Assembly: GCA_036250195.1 (NCBI GenBank)
Contig: JAVHZZ010000010.1
Location: forward strand, 81,079,257 to 81,143,256
Direction: 5' to 3'
Source: Mixophyes australis
Lineage: Eukaryota; Chordata; Amphibia; Anura; Limnodynastidae
Length of the DNA stretch: 64,000 bases
This document shows, piece by piece, positions 34,795 to 45,515 of this stretch. Below the pieces are notes generated by a model. The model was not told where the DNA came from and did no database searches. It worked only from the letters and a program-made list of their open reading frames with translations. How positions within the stretch are numbered: the first letter of the stretch is position 1; each line of letters starts with the position of its first letter. The position numbers and the translations under genes were made by a program.

Positions 34795-37700
34795 TTAAGA
34801 GCTGGGAGGTGATGGAGGTGCAGCAGAACCAAAGAGTGTTTTCCACACAGATAAAGACTCAGATACCTGTAGGGGAAACAGATAATAAAAGGCGATGACA
34901 ACAGATAACCTCAAAAACATTTTTGCCAACGCTGACTAGCTCAGGAGACCGTATAATCTAGATAGCTGTTCTCGTGTATGCAGTCTAAACTCAGCAGGTG
35001 GATTTTGATGCCCCCTTGCCACAGTTATTGTATCACGAGGGTTCTTACACTAGTATACAACTGGCATCATAAAGGGATAAGAGAAGACAATTAATTGCCT
35101 CCTAATACTATAAAAAGACACAGACACATTCTTAAGAGGAGCCGATGACAATTTTATGCGATATTTTTTTTTTCTCGCAGACAAGAAATATTATTATTTT
35201 GCATCTCTGAATATTGCCCATTATTTTCTTGGCAACACATTGCATTAACCATCATCCTCTATTTTATAAAGCTGTCTCCACATTTCAACTTTTAGTACAT
35301 TATGTACAATCTCTATGATTGCTATACACAAATACAGGCATGGCACAACACAGCACAAAAATGCAAGTCACATGACCTGTCTACTGCTGGAGAAGGAATA
35401 TTTTTCAATTTCTATCTCATGACTGTGTATGGAGACACCATTTTGTTGAAGTTCAGCTAAGGCTAAGAAAAATGGCTTCTATTATGGAAACAATGGTTAT
35501 TCAATACCCTGTACTGCTCAGCTGTTACGTCTATAGGGTGACTGACCCCAGATAACGTAGTTTACTTCATACAGAGAGACATATATTATTCTGTGCATCA
35601 CAATGTGACTTTGGTTTTTCTCTCTGCCAAATGATCTGTGACATGCATACAATGACACATCAGACTGATCTTGAGGGGTGCCACAGCATGTACAGTAGTC
35701 ATAGATGTCTACACATGTGTTAGAACAATCTCTGGATACAGTATTGCAATTCGAAGCAGAAACATTCAATAATGCTGTAGGTTAAATTAGATGTCAGCTT
35801 AGACCATCTGATGGTGTCAGCGCTAGGAGAGATCAACTGTGGTCAGAACTGTAGCACAAGGAGACCAGCAAGAAGTCCACAAGCGCTCTAGGACAAGTAT
35901 TTTCACTGCAAAAATTAAAACCTTGGTATGGAAATAACAAGAACTACAAGCAGCATAGAAGTGGTCATTCTACCTTGTTCTGAGCTTGTACCAAGCTCCC
36001 TTTCTCTGGATCTGTATATTCCACCAACAGCGTCAGAGACTGCACTCTAAAAGAGCAAAACAATTTAGAACATAAATTACTTTGCCAAGCCACATTGTAT
36101 TAGTGCATTTGTATCAATCTTGGCTATGTTACACTATACCCATGGGTGGGGTACAGAATAATGATGCTGATTATTCAGACAAGACTTATCCCAACGTCTT
36201 CACACCGATGGGCTCCTTCCCGACGAGGCTCCAGGACGACTGATGTGCCAAGCGACTGGAAGCAATCGTAATGAATGAAGAAGCCGCTGCGACTTGACGT
36301 CACTGCCAACCGCAACGCTGTTATCGGTGCTGTTAAGGGGGTAATGTACATTGTCCACGCCTGCATACTTACATTACCCCCTTAACAGCACCGTTAAGTG
36401 TCTCGGTTGGCAGCGACGTCATCAAGTCGCTGCGGCTTCTTCATTCATCGCGATTGCTTCCAGACGCTTGGCACATCATTCATCCTGGAGGCTCGTCGGG
36501 AATCAGCCCTTCGGTGTGAAGACGCCAGGGTAAGTCTTGTCGGGGTAGTCAGCATCGATATGCTGACTACCACCGATACCCACTATGGGTGTTATTAAAT
36601 AAAAAAAAAACAACATTGTATTTTAACCTGACACTTCACTGTCCTTGAAACTGCCCCTAGAAATTTAATCTGCACCAACATTTGCTGATACACCTGAAAA
36701 TGTGCATGCTGGAAACAGTAAAATGTAATTTCTAAATTCTAAAATAAAAGGGCCCCTGTATCCTCATGTATGTCTTTATCACATGTCTGGATAGTGGTAT
36801 GACTTTGGTCAAAATGTGCCTAGAAATACCTTATTCCAAAGAAGCATAACTGGAAGGTGCAAAATGCATTCTATGGAGAAATATAGGACCAGACCCAATC
36901 TCTGCCACCTCAGAGGTGGATGAAAAATCAGTTGTTTTTCAGGGGGGAAAAAGACTGTACATCCTCCCACAAAGCCTGCAACTAACTTCCCATTCTATAG
37001 AAATACAAACAAACCTCTGCAGCGCTAATAAGTTCTCATCCTTTTATCTCACTTAAATAATCTCATATCAAACCAAATATTGTTGTATGTGGGTGCACAA
37101 GTAGCCTAATCCATACTCATAACAGAACGGAATGGATCTACCAAACTCGTCACATCACGTAAACGTCTGCACCAGGGTTTCCCAAACCCAGTCCTCAGGG
37201 CTCCCCAACAGTGCAGGTTTTCCATATCTCATTACTGACTGACACATTGTAACAGATCCACAGGTGGTCCTAATTATGTCACATGTCATCCAGAAAACCT
37301 GCACTGTTAGGGAGTCCTGAGGACTGGGTTTGGGAAACCCTGGTCTGCACTACTGCAAATACTACCTCACCTCGTAAAACTCATTTGCTCATTGTATATA
37401 GCTTTTATACTTACTATTGGGACATCTGCTGTGTAAGTCGTCAGTAATTATCTATGAACGCCTGAAGAGCAGACAAAAAAAAAAAAAAGTACAATGTCAG
37501 AAGGCTCCCGATTAGACAGTTGGTCATCTAATCCATGTGTGCTTGTGCATCTGATGAGCCGGCATTCATTCATAATTACAGAAGCCTTCCAGCAAAGCTT
37601 GTCAATAATATTAACTGTGGGACCTGGCTTGCAACTTACTGAGTAGCTTCAGCCCCCTTATTCAGTAAAACATTAATTGCACAGGGAAACCAAAACACAT

Positions 37701-38337
37701 CTAAATACAGATCAAATAATCTCAGTGTGGATCATCTCTACTGGCTGAAATGTTCGCAAGTGCTCCCGAACAGTGTTTCATATAGTCCCTAATTTGACAT
37801 TAACTGGATTCACCAATTTAGCAAAACAACTCATTGGAACATCCAATCACACTGCAGTATGTGCCCTAAGGAGGAGATGTTTCTAGTATGTATAATAATC
37901 CATGTAAATGGGATGTGAAAGAAACAAAACATACAATGATAAAAGTTCTGCATCACTTGCTATCAAAAAGAAAACATAAATTGTAGATAAATTCAAACAA
38001 TTCTGATGCATGTCCCATATACAGTATAAACACTTCTATGAAATCAATACAACTGGAAGGCACTATCTCTTTAGATCATAGCATGTGCAATACAAGTAGT
38101 GAGTTGCTGGTACTTATCTAGGTCCCACATTGATGTAATACACCTGATATATATCCTACATGACTATTTATGTACTATGACTAATGCTGGCTGCAGAAGG
38201 GACACATGAGACCTCCCCCATGTCAGGGCTCTTACAGTGGAGACAAAGCACTGTGTGCTGGGGTCTTACAGGCTGGCCGTGCTGCTCTGGATGGCCCTCA
38301 GCTCGGCTATAATCTCTTCTCTCTGCTCAGACTCCAT
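34795..38337 (-). CDS. Upstream 70-codon ORF on the TSSC4 mRNA (candidate microprotein)
   Basis: Three minus-strand segments join in frame: 38337-38270 (ATG, donor CCT|GTAAGA), 36046-35974 (acceptor TTTTAG, donor AAG|GTAGAA) and 34866-34795 (acceptor CCCCTACAG, ending TAA). The product begins MESEQREEIIAELRAIQSST, passes through LTLLVEYTDPEKG and VQAQNKVSESLSVWKTLFG, and ends PPSPPSS. The last segment is the start of the TSSC4 coding exon: TAA, then ATT, then the TSSC4 ATG, all in one frame. The N-terminal half looks helical and amphipathic. The ATG has purine at -3 and G at +4. I recognise no known family. It could be a real microprotein, a regulatory upstream ORF, or a chance open frame. 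The exon structure is well supported by splice signals; coding status is inferred. Confidence 0.6.
36139..36589. repeat. Long foldback MITE in TSSC4 intron 1
   Basis: A 450-bp inverted repeat, outer ends CCCATGGGTGGGGTA / TACCCACTATGGG, with strong inner pairing (TTACATTACCCCCTTAACAG with CTGTTAAGGGGGTAATGTAC). It lies about 90 bp upstream of TSSC4 exon 36046-35974. One end of the same family occurs at 5675-5725. Confidence 0.85.
37173..37342. mobile_element. hAT MITE, 170 bp
   Basis: Ends CAGGGTTTCCCAAACCCAGT / ACTGGGTTTGGGAAACCCTG with a perfect 8-bp duplication GTCTGCAC (37165-37172, 37343-37350). Confidence 0.92.
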
Positions 38338-38346
38338 TCCCCGAGG

Positions 38347-38454
38347 TCAGAGGTCACCACAACTCCCGGGTTTCTGGCAACGTGCTGCAAAACGGCAGCG
38401 TGCGGCGTCGTCGGTGATCATCACAACGTCATCTCCGCTTAGGGCCAGCGCCAT
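38347..38454 (-). promoter_or_regulatory. TSSC4 5' region, with a further 35-codon upstream ORF
   Basis: A GC-rich stretch directly upstream of the first TSSC4 exon. A minus-strand ATG at 38454 opens a 35-codon frame (MALALSGDDVVMITDDAARC and onward) that ends TGA at 38349-38347, 9 nt before the ATG of the 70-codon ORF. Whether it is transcribed depends on the start site, which I cannot place. Confidence 0.3.
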
Positions 38455-38461
38455 CTAGTGG
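38447..38461 (-). promoter_or_regulatory. CTCF-type binding motif at the TSSC4 promoter
   Basis: The minus strand reads CCACTAGATGGCGCT. All 15 positions fit the CTCF core consensus CCASYAGRKGGCRSY. It lies at the 5' edge of the gene, about 110 bp upstream of the first upstream-ORF ATG. Occupancy is inference. Confidence 0.6.
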
Positions 38462-38479
38462 GGACACGGTGAACAACGG

Positions 38480-39197
38480 GTAAACGCTGCGCTGATTCCA
38501 CTGCTTCATCCCCTAGAAGTAAAGGAGCAATAGGGGTTTTTTTTTACAAGCAGATTCGCTGCATGTAGAAGCTAATTGGAGCAGACGAGAGTGTGAAAAA
38601 TGATGTTTGTGCCATTTTCTATGCTGTGTTATGATACAACGCAGCCTATATGCCAGAGAAAAATGTCAGTGTGGACAACTAAATGATTATCTGTACACTA
38701 GTTTTCAGAATAGTACTTTGTAAGACAGCATTTACAAAATGAGGCTTGGCAGTGTAAATACCATTACGTGAGGTCATGTGCATACTTTTGTGTATAAATC
38801 CTCTTTTTCATTGAGATTGTGTTTGTATATATTTTGTTCTTTCTGTATCATGTGTCTTGGTTGTCTGTTTTCTGTATATGTAATGTACGGTGCTGCAGAC
38901 CCTTTGTGGCGCCTTATAAGTCAAAGATAATAATAAATAATTCCCCGTAGACACAAAAGTATTGTGCAAATATATCAACAGTGCATCACAGCAGATATCT
39001 CCTGCTTGGCATTTTTATTCGAAATACAGAGCAGTCTCTATAGATGTTTATGGGGACTGCTAAATACTGCAATTTAATAAGGAATGAAAAGTCATTTACA
39101 CATACAGCTAGCGTTCATTACTGTATGTGTACATTTTTTAGGTGTGCTCTATGGGGAGATGATTGTGGTAGAGGGATTTCCAGATCCCTCACTGCCA
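38480..39197. other. TSSC4-ANO9 intergenic, proximal part
   Basis: Mostly unclassified sequence. A SINE-like tail (GTGGCGCCTTATAAGTCAAA, then (TAA)n) ends near 38943. No gene seen. Confidence 0.5.
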
Positions 39198-39250
39198 GGG
39201 CCATCTTAACGACATTATGGGCCCCCGGGCAAAGCAGTGCACCGGGGCCC
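39198..39250. repeat. Fragment of a DNA-transposon end
   Basis: CAGGGCCATCTTAACGACAT followed by GGGCCCCCGGGCAAAGCAGT resembles a hAT-type end. It runs into a short (AT)n tract at the border of the next element. Confidence 0.45.
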
Positions 39251-39270
39251 ATATATATATATATATATAT

Positions 39271-42200
39271 TAGAGATGAGCGGGCTCGGATATCTGAAAT
39301 CCGAGCCCACCCGAACGTTGCCGATCCGAGCCGGATCAGAGACAGATTCGGGTATTCCCGCCAATTGCAAAACTGAAACCGAGGCTCTGAGTCATAATCC
39401 CGCTGTCGGATCTCGCGATACTCGGATCCTATAAATTCCCCGCTAGTCGCCGCCATCTTCACTCGGGCATTGATCAGGGTAGAGAGGGAGGTTGTGTTAG
39501 GTGGTCCTCTGTCCTGCTATATCTTGTGCTGTGCTGTGCTGTTCAGTTCTGTGCTGTGCTGTGCTCAGTCCAGTGGTGCTGTGTCCTGTGCTCTGTCCTT
39601 CTGAGTTCAGTGGTGCTGCTGGGTCCTGTCCTGTGTCCTGTTCAGTCCAGTGGGGCTGTGTCCTGTGCTCTGTCCTGAGTTCAGTGGTGCTGTGTCCTGT
39701 GCTCTGTCCTTCTAAGGGCATTGTTATTTCCCCATTATTCCCAAATTATAAAAAAATACAAAAAAAGTAATTATAAAAAAAAGAAAAAAATATCCCAAAA
39801 CAATCCTGCAGTATAAGTCCAGTGGTACTGCTATATTACAAAGTTCACTGATTCAGCAGTATAAGTCCATTGGTACTGCTATATTACAAAGTTCACTGAT
39901 TCTGCAGTATAAGTCCATTGGTACTGCTATATTACAAAGTTCACTGATTCTGCAGTATAAGTCCATTGGTACTGCTATATTACAAAGTTCACTGATTCAG
40001 CAGTATAAGTCCATTGGTACTGCTATATTACAAAGTTCACTGATTCTGCAGTATAAGTCCATTGGTACTGCTATATTACAAAGTTCACTGATTCTGCAGT
40101 ATAAGTCCAGTGGTACTGCTATATTACAAAGTTCACTGATTCAGCAGTATAAGTTCAGTGGTACTGATATATTACAAAGTTCACTGATTCTGCAGTATAA
40201 GTCCAGTGGTACTGATATATTACAAAGTTCACTGATTGAGCAGTATAAGTCCAGTGGTACTGATATATTACAAAGTTCACTGATTGAGCAGTATAAGTCC
40301 AGTGGTACTGATATATTACAAAGTTCACTGATTGAGCAGTATAAGTCCAGTGGTACTGATATATTACAAAGTTCACTGATTCTGCAGTATAAGTCCAGTG
40401 GTACTGATATATTACAAAGTTCACTGATTGAGCAGTATAAGTCCAGTGGTACTGCCATATTACAAAGTTCACTGATTCAGCAGTATAAGTCCAGTGGTAC
40501 TGATATATTACAAAGTTCACTGATTCAGCTAGCAGTACAAGTCCAGTGGTACTGCTATATTACAAAGTTCACTGATTCAGCTAGCAGTATAAGTCCAGTG
40601 GTACTGCTATATTACAAAGTTCACTGATTCAGCAGTATAAGTCCAGTGGTACTGCTATTACAAAGTTCACTGATTCAGCAGTATAAGTCCAGTGGTACTG
40701 ATATATTACAATGTTCACTGATTCAGCAGTATAAGTCCAGTGGTACTGATATATTACAAAGTTCACTGATTCAGCAGTATAAGTCCAGTGGTACTGTAAT
40801 ATTACAAAGTTCACTTATTCAGCAGTATAAGTCCAGTGGTACTGCTATATTACAAAGTTCACTGATTCAGCAGTATAAGTCCAGTGGTACTGCTATATTA
40901 CAAAGTTCACTGATTCAGCAGTATAAGTCCAGTGGTACTGCTATATTACAAAGATCACTGATTCAGCAGTAGAAGTCCAGTGGTACTCTCCTGTGCCGCA
41001 TATAATTTTTAAAGGCTTTGCCGAGTGTGTGTGGCTTAGGGGTACGCTCTCTTGTGCTACATATAATGGAAAACAAAAATTTGGAGGATAAAGTAGGGAA
41101 AGATCAAGACCCACTTTCTCCTAATGCTGAAGCTGCTGCCACTAGTCATGACATAGACGATGAAATGCCATCAACGTTGTCTGGCAAGCCCGATGCCCAA
41201 TCTCCTAGTACAGGGCATGTAAAATCCAAAAAGCCCAAGTTCTCAAAAAGTAGTAAAAAGAGAAACTTAAAATCATCTAAGGAGAAACGTAAAGTTGGCA
41301 ATATGCCATTTACGACACGTAGTGGCAAGGAACGGCTTAGGCCCTGGCCCGTGTTCATGACTAGTGGTCCAGCTTCACCCAAGGATCTAAGCCCTCCTCC
41401 TCCCCCCCCCCTATAAAAAATTTGAGAGTTATGCTGTCAGCAACAACAACAAAACAGCAAAGAACTCTGCCTTCTAAACAGATGACATCACAAATCCCCA
41501 AGGCGAGTCCAAGGGTGTTGGTGGTTGTGAAGCCTGACCTTCCCATCACTGTACGGGAAGAGGTGACTCCATCCAGCATTTGCAGCACACCCTCTGCATA
41601 TGTTGGAAGGATCACCCACAGTGTAGATCCAGATTTGGATAATCAAGGTGTCAATGTTGTACACCGGGAGGAGGCTATTGATGTAGCTGGCGCTGTGGAG
41701 GAACTTGATGATGAGGATGGTGATGTGGTTATTGTAAATGAGGCACCAGGGGGGGAAACAGCTGATGTCCATGGGATGAAAAAGCCCAATCGTCATGCCT
41801 GGTCAGAAGACCAAAAAATGCACCTCTTCGGTCTGGAGTTATTTTTATCCAAATCCGGACAACCAATGTATGGCCATATGTAGCTTATGTAAAGCTCAAA
41901 TAAGCAGGGGTAAGGATCTTGCCCACCTAGGGACATCCTCCCTTATACGTCACCTGAATAACCTTCATAGTTCAGTGGTTAGTTCAGGAACTGGGCCTAG
42001 GACCGTCATCAGCACAGGGACACCTAAATCCCTTGGTCCTGTTGGATACACACCACCAACACCCTCCTCATCAACTTCCTTCACGATCTCCATCAGATTT
42101 AGTACTGCAGGCCATGTCACCAGCCAGACTGAGTCCTCTTCTATACGGGATTCATCCGAGGAATCCTGCAGCGGTATGCCTACTACTGCCACTGCTGCTG

Positions 42201-43123
42201 TTGCTGCTGTTAGTCGGTCATCTTCCCAGAGGGGAAGTCGTAAGACGGCTACGTCTTTCACAAAACAATTGACCGTCCAACAGTCGTTTGCCATGACCAC
42301 AAAATACGATAGTAGTCACCCTATTGACAATTTTTTGGTTAACAAAGTCAACAAATAACACTTCGACGCTGTCTGTCTTTCACATACTTGATGGGATCTC
42401 AATGATGAATGCTCTGTACCATGGTCGTCTAAAACAAGAGTTATTGACGTGCTATAACTACTGTAGTTTTTATAAATTATAAACACTACACTTGAAAGTT
42501 GGAGGAGGTATTGTGGCCCCGGTACCAAATTGGGTACCGGGGCCACTCCACTATGCAGTCCAGATAGAGGCGTATCAGATATTAAACAACGTTGACTGTT
42601 GCTGCCAAATCATAAATTAATGAAAATGACCTGTCATCGTCAAAAACAAGAGGCATTGACACGCTCGAACTACACCCTGTATATGCTGCAGAGGATGTAG
42701 GAGCAGGCAGCTGTGCAGTGGAATTCAGACCATTTGAAGGCGGAGGTATTGTGGCCCCGGTACCAAATTGTGTACCGGGACCACTGCACTATGCAGTCCA
42801 GAAAGCTACCTCGGTGAAACGTTTTGGACTAAAAACAATATTGTGAGGTGTGAGGTGTTCAGAATAGACTGGGAATTAGTGGAAATGATTGTTATTGAAT
42901 GTTATTGAGGTTAATAATAGCGTAGGAGTGAAAATAAACCAAAAAACTTGATTTTAACACTTTTTATGTTTTTTTCAAAATAAATCCGAATCCAAAACCT
43001 TAAATCCGAACCAAAACCTTTTGTCAGGTGTTTTGCGAAACAAATCCGAACCCAAAACCTCAAGCAAATCCGAATCCAAAACACAAAACACGAGACACCA
43101 AAAGTGGCCGGTGCACATCCCTA
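39271..43123 (+). mobile_element. Ac-like hAT derivative with BED-finger relic
   Basis: The left end TAGAGATGAGC and right end GTGCACATCCCTA are imperfect inverted repeats of the Ac type (TAGGGATG). No 8-bp duplication is visible; the left flank is (AT)n. Plus-strand frames at 41018-41416, 41422-41883 and 41795-42358 form one broken protein relic. The third has a BED-type zinc finger (CSLCKAQISRGKDLAHLG with a following HLNNLH). Each is displaced by frameshift or stop, and the catalytic hAT domain is absent. Two copies of a hairpin (GGCCCCGGTACCAAATTG) lie at 42515-42545 and 42751-42783 near the right end. Confidence 0.75.
39807..40990. repeat. 48-bp minisatellite inside the hAT derivative
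   Basis: About 24 units of AGTATAAGTCCAGTGGTACT followed by GCTATATTACAAAGTTCACT and GATTCAGC. Variants (CCATTGG vs CCAGTGG; CTGCTAT vs CTGATAT; TCTGC, TCAGC, TTGAGC) occur in runs, and three units carry small indels. Open frames here repeat every 16 codons and are artefacts. Confidence 0.92.
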
Positions 43124-44121
43124 GTTTTAATGTGTGTGACAGTAATGAATGAATAAATGAATGAATGAGCGATTATTGTGTTGTCATTCTCTACACGACT
43201 AGAGGACCATATGAAGAGCACAGATCTGAAGGTAAATCATGTCAGTGTGTACGCATGAATCGCCCGAGCGATCGGACCTTCAGTCGTTAGTAGAATTGTT
43301 GTAGAGAACGCGTGGGTTGGAATATTCTTCAGTGTGCACCTAGCCTAAGATAACATACATTGTTAGCTGGATAAAGTATGTTTTTTGCATCACCAATGGT
43401 AAATTAATGTTCAGCAACAAGTTACAGAGAAATCCCTTATCCAGAAAACCCTAAAACCTTATTACTCCAGACAATACCTAAAATACCTGTATTATACATT
43501 TTTAAATGTTGACAAACATTTTGTTCTGGGAGTGCCTAAGGTTGATTTGTGCTTGTGTTATATATGGTCAAACACTTTCTCCAACCCCATCCGACATATG
43601 TGTTATAAGGATTGAGCACGTAAGTTGTTCTAGCTCTCCCTCAACATTGCTAAAAGCTTTTATTAGGTGGTCATTAGACATCGTGAATGCTTCAAATTGT
43701 CTGTTTACTCTACCCATTTACTCAACGTAGTATTATGAATGCTAATTACTTTTTAACTACTGTGGCCAGAACTTCACCAGTCTAACATATATAGCATTAA
43801 GTGCAACAATCAATATATACGGAACAGCTTTATATAAATGGAACACAACTTAATTTGAGTCTGATCTCCCTTGTGTGTCACATAAAACAGGGCCCCCATG
43901 TGTCTTTGTTTTTTCAGGGCAGTAATGGTTTCTCTATATGGAACAGTAAACTTTTATTTTCAGACTACCGATGCAACTGGTTTATCAAAATTTATGGGAA
44001 TAATGTCCTATACCTGCTTTACAGTATCTGTCATCCAAAAAAAACAGGGGCAGCTTTTAAACATTGCACAAATGTTAGCTTATGTGCATGTCTTGGTTTC
44101 CGGTTTCAATATGTGATCCCT

Positions 44122-45136
44122 ACAGGGCCTAATTAAGGGTTCAGCCCACCCTAGGCCAATACACTCATAGCGCCCCCTTGCCTTCCTTGCCAGGCTAATT
44201 CGCAGTAGGTGAAGACAAACTCATCCTTAATTTAAAATCTGTCTTCCTTCACTTCTCGTGTCGTACTTGCTTATCTCCCAACATTTGCCCAAGGATGACT
44301 CATTGTCTTCAGCCTCTACCACAGGAATACATCAAGATTAAAACCTTACATTTTTCCATCATGTTTTCTTTTTACTTTGGAGAACAACTATTCTCTTATT
44401 GTCAGAATCACTAGGTGGAATTGATGATACCTGCCAGCAGTTGGCGCTACTGAGTACTGAGGCGCTGAGTCTAACACGCCCCTGGTTTTCACCAGGAACC
44501 CCCGCAAGGAGGTATGGACTTCGCTGCAAGGGACGTGCAGGTTGCGGCCCTCAGTATCAGTCGGCTGGCGAGGTAACAATTGAGGCAGCGGTGAGAGCCC
44601 ACCAGGATGCAGAATGGAAGAGTAGTCAGCAAGCCGGGTCAAAAACCAGAGGAACGGATATAGCCAAATCAGAAGCATGAGAATGGTCAGGAAGCCGGGT
44701 CAATACCAAATATCAGTCTAAGCCAGAATCAGTAACCAAGGAGAAGTCAGGAACAAGCCGGGGTCAGAATCCAAATAACAGCAACACAGTAACAAATGCT
44801 GGAGCAAGGCTGAAGACCAAATACTCTGGCACTAGACATGTGTCAGAGGCTGCCTTATATACCCTAAGGTGCCTCCTGATAGGGTTAGGGAGATTTTGGC
44901 GGTAAGACATGCTGGCTGCATACAGGTGAGCAGAGATAGCGTCCCGCTGCTAGGCAACAGGATGTGGTTGCTTGGAAGGTGCAGGCGTCCGTCTCCTGCC
45001 CCAAGTGTCAGTGCGGAGACGGCGCCTGACACTTATATTTTAATATGAATTTCAGTTTATAACTCTCATCACAAAATGTATCCCCACAAAACGTTGTGCC
45101 CCCACCAAAAGCAGCCTATTGGATAATTAGGCCCTG
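44122..45136 (+). mobile_element. DNA-transposon-like element split by a solo LTR
   Basis: The outer ends CAGGGCCTAATTA / TAATTAGGCCCTG are exact inverted repeats. The LTR at 44400-45031 is inserted inside. A second, inverted copy of the left part lies at 9350-10122. No target duplication found. Confidence 0.55.
44400..45031 (+). mobile_element. Solo LTR with 5-bp target duplication
   Basis: The element starts TGTCAGAATCAC and ends GGCGCCTGACA, i.e. TG...CA termini with 5-bp inverted ends. It is flanked by CTTAT (44395-44399, 45032-45036). Length 632 bp. No internal retroelement sequence, so it is the product of LTR-LTR recombination. Confidence 0.85.
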
Positions 45137-45361
45137 CAATTGTTCAGTAAAATTTTTCGCTGTGTGGTCAATTTTTTGTGCCAGTCCCTAACTCCCTGGG
45201 TTTGTGACACCCACCACTTTAGTTGCTGTACTAAAACACCAAAAAGTTCTACATCAAAAGAATTTATGAACATAATAATGTGACCATGTACAATATGTTT
45301 GACCATTCTCAAAAACCTATAAAAAAAAATATGTACACGTTCTCCTTAAAAAAAAAGTATT

Positions 45362-45367
45362 TTTATT
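45362..45367 (-). terminator. ANO9 polyadenylation signal AATAAA
   Basis: AATAAA on the minus strand about 120 nt after the ANO9 stop codon, in an A/T-rich 3' UTR. It is the first canonical signal after the stop. Confidence 0.6.
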
Positions 45368-45487
45368 AAAAAAAAAATACAATATTTACAAGTCACTCCA
45401 TTTGGTGAAGGTTCTGCATATTGTTACTGCAGGTTGGTGTTTTGTCCCGGTCACACAGCACCTTCATCACCCAGGCTCTCGTGGAAT

Positions 45488-45515
45488 TTAAACCTCCGTT
45501 GAACGCTCTATCAAA
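45488..45515 (-). CDS. ANO9: ANO9 last coding exon (C-terminal LIERSTEV)
   Basis: Acceptor TTTTTTAG|T, then coding S-LIERSTEV and TAA at 45490-45488. The human protein ends in a similar RSTDV, as I recall it. The end T-x-V fits a class I PDZ ligand. The 3' UTR follows to about 45340. Confidence 0.85.

Noticed and set aside
40141..40972. Repeating 16-residue proteins on both strands
   Set aside because: Period-48 minisatellite; frames repeat the unit and have no start or end logic.
39807..40990. CRISPR-like regular repeat array
   Set aside because: Units are contiguous 48-bp near-identical copies without unique spacers, in a eukaryotic transposon.
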